Positions 37,455 through 48,669 of a stretch of DNA of 64,000 nucleotides are shown here, in pieces. The DNA lies in NCBI GenBank assembly GCA_025961275.1, contig JAOQNJ010000001.1, positions 2,873,353 to 2,937,352 of the forward strand, written 5' to 3'. The notes beneath the pieces were generated by a model, which did no database searches, was not told where the DNA came from, and saw only the letters and a program-made list of their open reading frames with translations. A program made the translations under genes and the position numbers. How positions within the stretch are numbered: the stretch's first letter is position 1; each line of letters begins with the position of its first letter. This stretch comes from Providencia alcalifaciens (GTDB lineage Bacteria; Pseudomonadota; Gammaproteobacteria; Enterobacterales; Enterobacteriaceae).

Positions 37455-39756
37455 TTATCGTCCTCCTCCCCAATTACTCATTCCACCTTTCCCTCCTGGA
37501 TGTAGTGAATCTTGAACAATTCCTGGAGCTTGATGTTGCTTTATAGGAACTAATTGCATCACACCTGGTTGATTAGCCTCATGATGCCAAGTTAGCTCAG
37601 ATAGTGGGGAACGCCTCGGGTATGCACCTCTTGGCCCTGGTTGCACGCCTTGAGTAATTCCCGGGTACATATCTTCTATCTTTTTAGCGAAAACAGGGTC
37701 TGCTTTCATTGCCTCATGAAGATTTTTATTAGCCTCTTGGAAATGAACTTTATCTGAACGACCAGGATAAAATTTACCATCTATTTTCGTCTCAAATGCA
37801 ACAGAATAACTTGGGCTTTTTAGTGGTCTACCCGATTTATCTGGCTCGCCTTTATTCCCTTTACCGCCCGCCAACCCATACGGGTCTATCCAACCGACCG
37901 GATTATGCACATACCCATACGGATTAAAACCGCCCAGCAGCCCTATCGGATCGGGTGAAATATACTGACCGCTTTCTTTATCATAATATCGAAAGCGGTT
38001 ATAAAACAAGCCCGTTTCTGCATCTTCGTATTGCCCTGCAAATCGAAAATGGCACGGAATATAATTCGGGTCATCCTCCGCTCGACCATAGCGTACTTGC
38101 CAAATATCGAGCTTACCCCACGTATGGAGTCGGCCACCACATAATGCAATGTACCGTGCTGATACCGCGCCGCCGGCGTTATTGCACCGGGTTGATACAG
38201 CCACTGAATGCTCGCCTCGTAAGCAATCGTGCCATCTGCATACACCGGCGTCTCTTCCACCATTTGGTCACCCGACCACAGGTAATGCCAGCCGGTAATG
38301 CGTTTTTTGGATAGCGGAAAGGCCGGCTTTTCATTGATGGCCAGCATATCAACGGTTTTCGTTTTACTCAGCCGACGACCAAAGGCATCGTAAACGTAAC
38401 GCCAACAATCCCCTTCCGGTGTGAAACAGGCCGTCAGCTGGTTTTGCGTATTCCACAAATAACGCCATTCTTGCGGTCGATAACCGTTTTTATGCACGAC
38501 TTTCTTTTCCAGTCGTCCATTACGGTCGTAATAACAATCTTGATGGCCCTGATGCAAGCCTCGGCGAACAATTCGACCTGCCTGCTGTTGCTGTGAGAGC
38601 AGTAACCACGGCTGACCGATCTCGGCGGGCACCGTCGAATACTCAATCAGGTTCGCATCATACTTAAATCGCTCATATTCACTTTCATAGTGATTACTGA
38701 ACTGAGTTTCGATGATTTGGTCATTGGCATTGTAGCCATATTGCGTCAATTGCCAGCGTGAGTCTTCAATCGCCACCACATTCTGGGCACGATTATAATG
38801 AAAACTCCGTTGCACATCCCCATAGATAGGCGGCTGATGGGGATTATCACGTATCGCATTCAGGAAGTTTTCCGTGCCACGACCCGCACGCTGCTCCGCC
38901 AGTAATCCTGTTGGGGTGTAATGACTGGTGCTCACAAAACCTGTTTGGCTGCGACGTAAATACTCTTGTCCGACTGCGTTGTAACTGAATTGCAATGGGC
39001 TGTGTTGATTGACTTGCAGTTGGGTGAGCTCGCCCAGTTGCCCAAAGGCATAGTGGAGTTCGCGTTCGCCAAATCGCGTATGCGCAAGGGTCTGATTTTC
39101 ATCATCCCATTCGTGTTGGATTTCACGTCCGTTAATCCGTTCACAGCACAGACGACCTTGTGCATCGTATTCAAATTCCACCACCGAATCGGGATTCGTG
39201 GCACGAATAAGCTGTAAGCGTTCATCATACTCATACGTGGTTATCGACACACATTTGCTATCAATGCCATTATCCAACCACTCACTTTGTTCAATTACCA
39301 CACCTGAAGGTGCATAACGCCAACGCAACTCATGTTGGTTAGGAAAACGCGTGGCAATGCGTCGCCCTAAGCGGTCATAGCGGTATTCCAGTACGCATCC
39401 CGTAAAGTCAGTTTCACGGATAATTTGCCCCGCACGGTCACGCTCGTAGGTGTACGTTTCACCGAGGGTGCTGGTAACTTTTTTCAGGCGAGTTAACGAG
39501 TCATATTCAAAGTGGATGGCGGTGCTATCTGGGCGTACCATCGATACCACTAAATCAAATGGGCCATAGCGATAACGGGTAGTTCGGCCTTCACCATCCG
39601 TTACGGCGACAACCCGACGTTCGCTATCATATTCAATCTGTTGTTGTGCACCATCAGGCAGCAGTAATTCACTCAGGCTGCCATTAACCCCAGCATGCGC
39701 TTGGCTATAACGGTAACGCGTCGTGTGATTGAGGGCATCGGTAAGCTAGTAATCGA
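37455..39756 (-). pseudogene. Rhs family effector gene, N-terminally deleted and frameshifted
   Basis: YD repeats run from about 39756 (LTDALNHTTRYRY) to 38120, then the core end [20 protein letters not shown] at 37951-37880 and a C-terminal toxin. Two defects are visible. Coding sequence stops abruptly at an in-frame TAG at about 39748-39750, so more than half of a normal Rhs protein is missing. Near 38115 the frame shifts and the segment usually found between VVAD and the [10 protein letters not shown] stretch is shortened. The tip holds [17 protein letters not shown] with a following His, a WHH-type HNH/endonuclease VII nuclease motif, so the ancestral toxin was probably a DNase. The 37455-38204 frame could still be expressed alone. 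Confidence 0.8.
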
Positions 39757-39928
39757 TATCTTAGAGTGAGATGGTGTAACACTGTTCTTGGGAAACGTTT
39801 TGTGAAGTACGATAGAAATTAAATACCATTTCAAGAGTTTCATTGTTGGTAATGGCATCCAGTGGAGATGAAATTGCTCAAGAAAATAACATATTGTTGA
39901 ATGTATGCTATCTTCTTGAACCTAAAGA
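39757..39928. other. Junction between PAAR gene and Rhs remnant
   Basis: These 170 bp lie where the Rhs N-terminal half should be. A short minus-strand open stretch (AISSPLDAITNNETLEMVFN and on) is not recognisable as Rhs. It probably marks the scar of the deletion. Confidence 0.4.
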
Positions 39929-40201
39929 CTAATCACCTATATTTACGTTTGAATGACCGATTAGAACACCGCCGCAACTGACAGCGTCCCCTGTTCGAGC
40001 AGCGGGTTTTCCATCAATAAACACACTACTCGACCCACCCAAAATAGTGCGTGAGTGGCCCCTATGAGGGGCAAGTTCATCGCCTTGGCATACGACTGAT
40101 TTGCCATCAACTTTCACAGTTGATGAACCAGTGCTCACTTGAGTCGGGCCATGCTTACCATGGCCCGTATCTGAATCACCAATAAGAATTACTGTTGACA
40201 T
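39929..40201 (-). CDS. PAAR-domain protein (type VI secretion spike tip)
   Basis: This 90-residue protein has PAAR-type features: GDSDTGHGKHGPTQVSTGS, VVCQGDELAPHRGHSRTI, GKPAARTGDAVSCGG. PAAR proteins sharpen the VgrG spike and carry effectors, here presumably the downstream Rhs. AGG lies about 9 nt upstream of the ATG. It appears intact although vgrG and rhs are broken. Confidence 0.88.
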   Translation of the reverse strand: MSTVILIGDSDTGHGKHGPTQVSTGSSTVKVDGKSVVCQGDELAPHRGHSRTILGGSSSVFIDGKPAARTGDAVSCGGVLIGHSNVNIGD

Positions 40202-40211
40202 ATTTTTTTAC

Positions 40212-41212
40212 CTAAATGACAGGGATAAACTTACCATCAACAAATGAAAATATAGGTGAAAAGCTATATAATACTTCTTCCTCACCATCATTATATGACA
40301 TAGTAATAGGTGAATAGGCAAAATCTTCTTTATATACAAACTTCACCATTTTATTATCATTCATAGTAACTATTTTAAAATTATCCCAATCAATAGGGAT
40401 CATCTTCAATGAAGGCGCATTTAAAATTTCAGCAATATCATATGAATTAAAAATATTATCTTCTGTTGAATTAACTGATATAGCCCAAGAATCGTTTGAC
40501 ACTTTATTTATTTTTTTATTTCTGAAATGTTTTTACTTTCAAATGCATTCCATAATTCTTGATATGCATACTTTAACTCATTTATTTTCTTATTATCATA
40601 AACCTCAGACCCTTCCCATTTCCAATGTGGAATATTATCAAGCATAACTTTTTTTGTGAATTTTGTTAGAGCCATATTTTCTGGATATTCATTTTCCCCT
40701 ACAGAATATCTTATCCTATTTTTCATTACTTTCTCCGTATTATCTGCATAAACATCCTCTCTAACAACTGATTCATCTAATGCATTAGAAGTAAATGCTT
40801 GTGGAAGTCCATCATTATCTATTTTTATTTGTATTTTTGATATTGTATTATTCTTTCCTGTATTAGTATCTACTTTATAAATATCTATATAACAATATGC
40901 TCTCTTGTCAAATTCATATTTCCTATCAGATGTTGAGTTCTTAGGATTAAACCAATCAAGAGAACCAACCTCAATACTAATAGAGTTCATGCCTTTTTTA
41001 GATAAAATTTGTACATTTGTATTGCTTGCAATATTACCTTGTTCAAAAATAACTTCATCTCTATTATCAAAACTAGAAACATCATTTATTTTAACATCAC
41101 AAAATAAATAATCAGCATTTATACTAGCTCTAATGGGAGTGATATTTTCTTTTGCTTCTACCATCTTCATTACTCCAATAAAAAAAACAATAATTGTCAA
41201 TATTTTTTTCAT
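40212..41212 (-). pseudogene. T6SS-linked secreted protein of unknown function, frameshifted
   Basis: The first frame (41212 to 40508, 234 residues) begins with a signal peptide (MKKILTIIVFFIGVMKMVEA) and ends EIKK-stop at a run of seven A (T7 at 40511-40517). The second frame (40502 to 40212, 96 residues) continues directly: one extra A would join EIKK to INKVSNDSWAISV without loss. So this is one protein of about 333 residues, split by one missing base. No lipobox cysteine is seen. The family is not recognised; position between vgrG and PAAR suggests a periplasmic immunity or accessory protein. Confidence 0.65.
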
Positions 41213-41224
41213 AAGAAAAACCTC

Positions 41225-41785
41225 TTAATATTTTAACATTAAACCTTTCATTGTTCCTTTTGGTAACATTTGTAGACGCTGGCGTAATCTCTTCGGTACA
41301 TTTTTTTTCTCTCCAGATAAATTAAATCTTAGATCCGATTCTTCTAGCTTGAGTGGATCTGCAATATCATATAATTCATAGCCTTTAGGCTTTGTTTGAT
41401 ATTTGTTATTGCTTCTAGAACGGCCTTTCGTGACTTTTTTAATATCAGCAGATAATGCTAATGCTAAAACAATTCCATCATGACAAATAACTAAATCGAT
41501 TCCATTTTTATGAGATTCAAGAGCCACAAAAGCTGAGGTTTTTAATTCCAAATCAAAATTAAATGCTGCTTTCATCGAAAACACATTTACTTCTGAATTA
41601 GCTCTTACAGCCCCCATTAAAGATATATCAAAACTGTTTTTACCCTCGATTGTAAATTTACGTTCATTTGTAGAAGCTAACTGTGCTATTCCAATAAAAC
41701 AGTGCACCTCACATGAAAGAGTAAGGTCAATATTTATTTCTGCGCTAACTCTTTGTCCTTCTCTTTTTTTCAATGCATCCTGCAA
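41225..41785 (-). pseudogene. 3' part of an unknown T6SS cargo gene, cut by the IS
   Basis: An open frame runs from the IS left end (41786) to a stop at 41225, 187 codons, with no credible start. The product is beta-rich at first and basic at the end (LPKGTMKGLMLKY). I do not recognise it. It ends 12 nt before the next gene, so it was part of the vgrG operon. Its 5' portion was lost with the vgrG 3' end at the IS. Confidence 0.6.
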
Positions 41786-41849
41786 TGATCTGCTTTAATC
41801 AAACAGGACACTTTAATAATGGAATATAATCCAATTATTGAGGTGTTAA

Positions 41850-42137
41850 ATGAAAAAACGAACAAACAGGTTTTACACTACTGAGTTTAAGCAAGAAGCG
41901 GTCGCATTAGTCACCGAACAAGGTTATAGCGTCCCAAAAGCGGCAGCTTCATTAGGGATCACCGATAAATTACTTTATAACTGGAAAGCAAAATTCGATG
42001 CTGAACAATCCGGTAGCAGCTTGAATGCCGATGAGAGAACTGAGCTATTAAGGCTTCGAAAAGAAAATAAAGAACTTAGGATGGAGAAAGAGATCCTAAA
42101 AAAAGCCAGCGCCCTCCTGCTAAAGGAAACCAAGTAG
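41850..42137 (+). CDS. IS3-family transposase, OrfA
   Basis: This 95-residue HTH protein (FYTTEFKQEAVALVTEQGYS, leucine-zipper-like tail LLRLRKENKELRMEKEILKK) binds IS ends. An A7G slippery run at 42098-42105 lies near its end; a -1 shift there opens a continuous frame through to orfB, giving the OrfAB transposase. Confidence 0.92.
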   Translation: MKKRTNRFYTTEFKQEAVALVTEQGYSVPKAAASLGITDKLLYNWKAKFDAEQSGSSLNADERTELLRLRKENKELRMEKEILKKASALLLKETK

Positions 42138-42175
42138 CGTTTAAAACGATTAAGCAATTATCTTCACAGTTTCCC

Positions 42176-43000
42176 GTGCTGAAGCTCTGCAAGTTAATGA
42201 AAATAAGTCGTTCTGCCTACTATGCTTGGCTTAAACGCCCAGCAAAATTGATCACCGCAGAACAACTTAGCCTGTACCGCAGAGCCAAAGCTATCTTTGA
42301 ACAGAGTCGAAATAGCTTAGGTTATAGAACGTTACGTAAACGGTTATGCAAAGAGGGCTTTAGCGTGAGTGCTTATGGCGTTCAAAAGCTAATGGCTCAG
42401 CTTGGCCTAGTCGTCACTCAGCGCGTTGCTTACAAAGTCACCACAAAACGCAAACACAGTGATGCCGTAGCCGATAATTTGCTCAATCAAAATTTTAATC
42501 CTCACGCACCTAACGAAGTGTGGGCGGGTGATGTGACCTATTTAAAAACAGGGGAAGGCTGGATGTATTTAGCCATCGTGATGGACTTATACTCACGCCG
42601 TATTGTGGGTTGGCATATCGATAAACGAATGACGGCAGATTTAGTCAGTAAAGCCTTGATGAAAGCGTATAACTTACGCCAGCCCGAAAAAGGCTTAGTC
42701 TTTCATAGTGATAGAGGCTCTCAATATACGAGTAAGCGATATCGCCGCTTGCTAACAAGCTATGGTATTAGGGCAAGCATGGGTGATGTTGGAGCCTGTT
42801 GGGATAACGCCGTTGTAGAACGATTTTTTGGCAGTTTAAAACACGATTGGGTACTGAAAATCCCTCAGCCGACTCGGAAACAGATGAAAGAAGATGTTAT
42901 CGCGTATATGCGCTATTACAACCTAGAAAGGTTTCATACTGCCAACGGTGATCTGTCCCCAATTGAGTATGAACAAAATTCCTTAAGAAAAGTGTCCTGA
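42176..43000 (+). CDS. IS3-family transposase, OrfB (catalytic)
   Basis: This 274-residue rve/DDE integrase-core protein has catalytic acids in AGDVTYLKT, FHSDRGSQYTS and AVVERFFGSLK. It is most likely translated as an OrfAB fusion by -1 frameshifting at 42098-42105, since its frame is open back to that site. Intact, so the element may be active. Confidence 0.93.
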   Translation: MLKLCKLMKISRSAYYAWLKRPAKLITAEQLSLYRRAKAIFEQSRNSLGYRTLRKRLCKEGFSVSAYGVQKLMAQLGLVVTQRVAYKVTTKRKHSDAVADNLLNQNFNPHAPNEVWAGDVTYLKTGEGWMYLAIVMDLYSRRIVGWHIDKRMTADLVSKALMKAYNLRQPEKGLVFHSDRGSQYTSKRYRRLLTSYGIRASMGDVGACWDNAVVERFFGSLKHDWVLKIPQPTRKQMKEDVIAYMRYYNLERFHTANGDLSPIEYEQNSLRKVS

Positions 43001-43017
43001 TTTAGTTGCGCAGAACA

Positions 43018-44919
43018 TCCCCTTGCGCATTGGTGCTCACGACACCGTTTATTTGCTCAACAAGATCTCCTTGCACGCTGGCATGGTGATCACCGTCAAT
43101 TTTGTTCTGGTAGTTTCCGGTTGTTTTATGGGCTTGATTGCCTTCCACCGTGACCGTCCGATTATTGGCAATCACCAATTCATCGTCATGGCCTATACGG
43201 GTCGTACGATCATAATTAATGCGCTCACCGCGTGAATTCAACACATTGATCGCTAAGTTCTTTTGGGCATGAATATAAATTTCTTCTTTGTTATAAGCAT
43301 CCTCAAAACGCAATTCGTTAAACCCATCACCTTGATACGTTTTCGTCCGAAATATCGTGCGCGTTTTATGTTTCGGTAAATCGAGTGGCGGGCGATTACG
43401 CCCATTGTAGGTACACCCTGTCACAATCGGTCGATCAAGATCGCCCGCAAGGTAGCTGATCAGAACCTGCTGACCGACGTGGGGGATACTCATAAATCCA
43501 TAGCCATCGCCACTCCAACCGTGCGTCACGGGAACCCAGCAAGATGCGCTGTGGTCAGGCTTGCCGCGTCGGTCCCAATGAAAATAAACCGTCACTTCCC
43601 CTTTACTGTTGGTGTAAATCTCTTCGCCCGGTGGCCCGACAACCGTGGCTAATTCGTCGCCATCCGCCATCGGTTTATAACGGTATGGCGGCCGCCACTC
43701 TTGGGTGCTGGGAATAAAAGTGACCGTGTTGCTGAGTTGGGTACCTTCACCGCCGCTGTTATCGGCCAGCGGCTGTACGCCATGATGATGCGCTGTAATG
43801 ACCTGCCAATTGCTGTTCATTTTGCTGCTGGGGTGATTGCTTAAACTGAATATTCGACCGGGGGCTAACTCAATACAGTTCGTGGTGGCGGTGCCTTTTT
43901 GGCGGCCATTTTGCGATTGTTCATAACGAATTTGGTTAAAACGGCTGCCTTCCGCATCTTCTTGGAATCGGCCATAGCTTTCGAATACTTCATGTTGATG
44001 ATGAACGTCGCCGGTGACTTGGTGGCTCAAAGGATAAGACGGGCGTACCGAGTTGTAATCTTTGTCGATGCGAATATCGCTGCACAACTGTTCAACATAG
44101 CCCCATGTGGTCACCGTACTGTCGGTCACATCGGTGTCAGATTGCGGGTTATAGGTTAAATCAATCCCCCGCCTTCATCCCCAGATGGCGGTCGCTGTAG
44201 AACATTTTTGGTCCCTCTTCAAACCAGAAGTTAATCCCTTCCTCTGCGGCAAGTCGGCACCAAAAGTCGTACATGGTTTCCCGTTTTTGGGTGATATACG
44301 CGCGCTCAAGGTGCTCTTCCGGGTGATAGAGCAAAGAGTCATGCATAATGTGCGACTCTTTCAGCAGGGTTTTAAGGACCACAGGCACTTTGGTGTCTTG
44401 GAAAATACGGCTGTCTTGCTTGAGCGTCATGATCCACATTTTAGGGCGAATGACGAATTGATACCAGGTTTTGACGCCGTCGGTCGTTTTTTGCTCTACA
44501 CTGGCTAAAATACCTTGGATGCAGCGGGTCACAATCCCTTCACGCATGATGGTAATTGACGATGCACACCCGCGTATTGTCGAAAAATCGATTTCAGGCA
44601 GCGCACTCACCGCTTGGATGGTCAAGGTGAACAGTTCTGACAGTCCTTCATGCAAATCAAATTGGGTGACCTGAAAAGTCTCAGGCGGCAGGCCACCAAT
44701 TTGGCAGGTGAACACGAGACCCGAATAAAGTTTGCGGTTCGCCATATCCTCATACCAGTCTCTTTTTTCCGTCGGTCGGGTTGCATGAATGGTGTTTTTC
44801 GGGAACTGCTCCGGCGGTTCAGCTAGGCGCTGAGGCTGCGGTTTTTGGCGCAGTTCACTCCAATGATTGGCGATTTTCTCCGCCTCAGTTAAAGGCCGTT
44901 TTGCGTTGTCTGAAGACAT
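43018..44919 (-). pseudogene. vgrG: VgrG spike protein gene, frameshifted and IS-truncated
   Basis: The frame from 44919 (MSSDNAKRPL) covers the gp27-like part and stops at 44161 after DRHLGMKAGD. The next frame carries the gp44/gp5 part (DGDELATVVGPPGEEIYTNS, FHWDRRGKPDHSASCWVPV, GYGFMSIPHVGQQVLISYL). Removing one G from the G5 run (44166-44170) joins them as MKAGIDLTYNPQSD. The 3' end runs into the IS at 43018, losing the C-terminal needle. The start has GGAGC 4 nt upstream. Confidence 0.88.
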
Positions 44920-44961
44920 TTTAGCTCCGAGTGAACAAGTGAGAGCAATGATATTGAGAAG

Positions 44962-44988
44962 AAAAAACAACGAGCCCTAACGGGCTCG
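44962..44988 (-). terminator. Terminator between hcp and vgrG
   Basis: CGAGCCC (44971-44977) and GGGCTCG (44982-44988) with a 4-nt loop, followed on the minus strand by TTGTTTTTT. It lets hcp be expressed more than vgrG. Confidence 0.85.
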
Positions 44989-44996
44989 TGATGCGC

Positions 44997-45515
44997 TTAC
45001 GCTTCGAGCGGTGCGCGCCAATCATCAGCACCTGATGTGCCCGCGACGGTGTGTTCCCAATCCACTTTACGGTAAGACAGGGACACTTCGATCAGCTGAG
45101 TAAAATCCGCTTTAGCTGGGTCTTGGCAGTGTGGCATTTGGCAATCGATATTAACGATCGTCGCATCGGTCAAAGTGGTGGTGAAGAAATGCTCTTGTTT
45201 ACCTTCCACTGACGTGCGGTACCATTTCAGTTCAACTTTTGGCAGCATTTCGCCAGATGCCAGCGCGTTATACAGCAGTGGAACGGCTTTGTTCAATGCA
45301 ACGGTGAAACGGAAAGGTTTATGTGCACGTTGGCCCGCAGGTTGACCTGATTGCGGGTCAGTAGGGACTGTCACGATATGTGAAAATTCTTGCACCAGCA
45401 TTTGGTCTTCATGACCTTGTACATAGATATTCCCGACAGATTCAGCGGTGAATGCACCGGCAGTGATGTTACCTTGGGTTTTGCCTTCAATGGCGATATA
45501 GCATGGAGTTGGCAT
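44997..45515 (-). CDS. hcp: Hcp, type VI secretion tube protein
   Basis: This 172-residue Hcp family protein (MPTPCYIAIEGKTQGNITAG at the start, KPFRFTVALNKAVPLLYNAL in the middle) forms hexameric rings of the T6SS inner tube and is itself secreted. AGGAAA precedes the ATG. It heads an effector island with vgrG, PAAR and rhs; the structural T6SS genes are not in the window. It is the only intact major spike or tube gene here besides PAAR. Confidence 0.93.
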   Translation of the reverse strand: MPTPCYIAIEGKTQGNITAGAFTAESVGNIYVQGHEDQMLVQEFSHIVTVPTDPQSGQPAGQRAHKPFRFTVALNKAVPLLYNALASGEMLPKVELKWYRTSVEGKQEHFFTTTLTDATIVNIDCQMPHCQDPAKADFTQLIEVSLSYRKVDWEHTVAGTSGADDWRAPLEA

Positions 45516-46127
45516 CGTAATTTCCTATATTTAATAACGAAAGTGATATTTACGGCAATATAATTACCTGTAAATATTATCCATTTCAGCCAGTGCGCAC
45601 TGTTGATTTGCGTTAAGGATATTAAGGTGGAAATAATCCCAAGTAAATAGCTCGAACAAACTCCAACCCGCTGTATCTCCGTAGGATAAGTGACTTGGCG
45701 TAAAATAATTGTAAATCCGCTATTTAATTCCAGTAATCACATCGAAAAAATAATATTGCGAGATAATACGAGGCGAAATTTCGCTCGATATTTTGCGAAT
45801 TTCTCTCAGCCCTGTGTTTAAGCCGAAAAGTTTATGTACATAGAATTAAACTATGTAACAAAATGTGTATTTTTTGAGTTGTTAGTAATAGATTGATTAT
45901 TAAATAAAAATTTAGGATTCCAGATGAAATAATAAATAACATGCACTACAACAAATAACATTAGACAATGATACTAACCAAGCCAATCTAAACAGTACTT
46001 TATATCTACAATTGTTAAATTTATATGATTTTCGAAAATAAAAAAGATCCTCAACGTTAAACTTGAGATAATATTTTCAAGAATGGGTAAGAAAGTAATA
46101 CGGCTAAAGTTAACCCTATTTTTCAAT
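45516..46127. other. Gene-free region upstream of hcp
   Basis: About 610 bp, AT-rich, probably holding the hcp promoter. No gene or clear regulator site was recognised. Confidence 0.45.
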
Positions 46128-46225
46128 ATATATGCTGCGGCTCAAAGTATGACGAATTCCATCTACTCTAAATAATTCGAGCCGCAGGGCTATATTTAAA
46201 ATACGCGCGCCGCAGCTCGAATTAT
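46128..46225. repeat. Enterobacterial palindromic repeat after phoU
   Basis: GCTGCGGCTCAAAGTATGACG, CTCTAAATAATTCGAGCCGCAG and GCCGCAGCTCGAATTATGACC follow one another and can fold into alternative stems. Similar arms occur at 51067-51125 and 53925-53995. Confidence 0.6.
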
Positions 46226-46236
46226 GACCGGTATAT

Positions 46237-46959
46237 TTATTCGTCGTCTTTCTTGGTCAACATCTTCTCTAGCTTATCGCCACCTACGTGACGAAAATCC
46301 TGCCCCTTCACATAATAGAAAATGAATTCGCAGATGTTCTGACAACGATCACCAATCCTCTCAATCGAACGCGCACAGAACAATGCGGTTAATACACTTG
46401 GTATCGTTCTTGGATCTTCCATCATGTAAGTCATTAGTTGGCGAATGATACCTTCGTATTCTTGATCAACTTTTTCGTCTTCCCGATAAATACGAATGGC
46501 TTCTTCGAGATCCATACGAGCAAAAGCATCCAAAACATCATGTAGCATCTGCACTGTATGCCGTCCTAACGACTCAAGACTTACCAGTAAAGGTTGGTGT
46601 TGCTGAGAAAATTTCTCCAGTGCAGTTTGGCAAATCTTATCTGCCACATCACCAATTCGTTCTAATTCAGCAATCGTTTTTGAAATTGCCATAATCAGGC
46701 GCAAATCGCTCGCAGTAGGCTGACGTTTGGCGATAATTTTCACGCATTCTTCATCGATAGATACTTCCATCATGTTGACTTTGTGATCATTTTCGATAAC
46801 TTCACGCGCAAGAGCCGCATCCTGATTATGCATTGCAGTGATAGCTTTAGTGAGCTGTTCTTCAACCAGCCCTCCCATTGTCATCAATTCAGTATGGATA
46901 TGTTCCAGTTCAGCGTTGAACTGCCCGGAAATATGTTTGTTGTGATTCAGCGTATCCAT
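46237..46959 (-). CDS. phoU: Phosphate signalling regulator PhoU
   Basis: This 240-residue cytosolic protein made of two three-helix bundles has the conserved [10 protein letters not shown] and [10 protein letters not shown] metal-binding motifs. It links the PstSCAB transporter to PhoR and keeps the Pho regulon off in phosphate excess. It closely matches E. coli PhoU. The start at 46959 ([12 protein letters not shown]) has GGAG upstream; four further codons are open. Last gene of pstSCAB-phoU. Confidence 0.95.
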   Translation of the reverse strand: MDTLNHNKHISGQFNAELEHIHTELMTMGGLVEEQLTKAITAMHNQDAALAREVIENDHKVNMMEVSIDEECVKIIAKRQPTASDLRLIMAISKTIAELERIGDVADKICQTALEKFSQQHQPLLVSLESLGRHTVQMLHDVLDAFARMDLEEAIRIYREDEKVDQEYEGIIRQLMTYMMEDPRTIPSVLTALFCARSIERIGDRCQNICEFIFYYVKGQDFRHVGGDKLEKMLTKKDDE

Positions 46960-46972
46960 CGTCGGCTCCATA

Positions 46973-47761
<789 letters not shown>

Positions 47762-47786
47762 CTATAAATCTCTATTCAATCCGGGT

Positions 47787-48668
47787 TTAGTGTTTTTTCT
47801 GAGCAAACACAACGCGTGCGATAATATTAATTAACAGGACACAGAGGGTGATTAAGAGAACCCCAGCCCATGCCAGCTCTTGCCATTCAGAGAACGGGCT
47901 CATCGCAAATTTAAAGATAGTGACAGGTAAGTTAGCAATTGGCTCGCTCATGTCGGTACTCCAGAACTGGTTCGACAGTGAAGTGAACAGTAATGGTGCG
48001 GTTTCTCCCGCGATACGAGCGATAGCTAACAAAATACCTGTAATAATCCCGGATACAGATGCTTTTAGCGTAATAGATAAAATCATTTTCCATTTTGGTG
48101 TACCTAGCGCATACGCTGCTTCACGTAGACTATCCGGCACTAGTTTCAACATGTTTTCAGTTGTGCGGATAACTATCGGAATTTGTAGCAGTGCTAACGC
48201 AATAACGCCTGCCCAGCCAGAGAAGTGCTGCATTTGCGCAACCACAATGGTATAGACAAATAGGCCGACAACAATCGATGGAGCAGACAATAAGATGTCA
48301 TTAATAAAACGGGTTACAGAAGCTAACCACGATTTGCGTCCATACTCTGCCAAGTAGATGCCCGCTAAAATCCCCAGAGGCGTACCCACTACCGTTGCCC
48401 AAAAAATGAGTAATCCACTACCCACAATAGCGTTGGCTAAACCGCCCCCAGCTGTATTTGGTGGTGGTGTCATCTCGGTAAACAAGTTTAGAGACATTCC
48501 ATCTATCCCTTTCGTTACCGTCGAAAATAGGATCCAAACTAACCAAAATAGGCCGAATGCCATTGTTAACATCGAGATGAATAATGCCATTCTATTCACT
48601 TGACGACGCCAAGCTTGACGACGAGCTCGTTCTTTCTCATTCACAACAAACTGCTGAGATGTCGACAT
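47787..48668 (-). CDS. pstA: Phosphate ABC importer permease PstA
   Basis: This 293-residue inner-membrane permease has six predicted helices and the EAA-type loop [20 protein letters not shown]. Forms the channel with PstC. Its start lies 1 nt after the pstC stop. Confidence 0.96.
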   Translation of the reverse strand: MSTSQQFVVNEKERARRQAWRRQVNRMALFISMLTMAFGLFWLVWILFSTVTKGIDGMSLNLFTEMTPPPNTAGGGLANAIVGSGLLIFWATVVGTPLGILAGIYLAEYGRKSWLASVTRFINDILLSAPSIVVGLFVYTIVVAQMQHFSGWAGVIALALLQIPIVIRTTENMLKLVPDSLREAAYALGTPKWKMILSITLKASVSGIITGILLAIARIAGETAPLLFTSLSNQFWSTDMSEPIANLPVTIFKFAMSPFSEWQELAWAGVLLITLCVLLINIIARVVFAQKKH

Positions 48669-48669
48669 A

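Larger units (their letters stand above)
41786..43017 (+). mobile_element. IS3-family insertion sequence, copy 1 (1232 bp)
   Basis: Imperfect 26-bp terminal inverted repeats start TGATCTGC on the left and, reversed, TGTTCTGC on the right, both ending CAGGACAC. It has two overlapping-type frames orfA and orfB. No target duplication is visible (GCAA on the left, TCCC on the right), and a broken gene lies on each side, which fits a deletion next to the IS. It is nearly identical to 54283-55514; differences seen are at 41876 (C/T) and 42039 (A/G). Confidence 0.93.
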
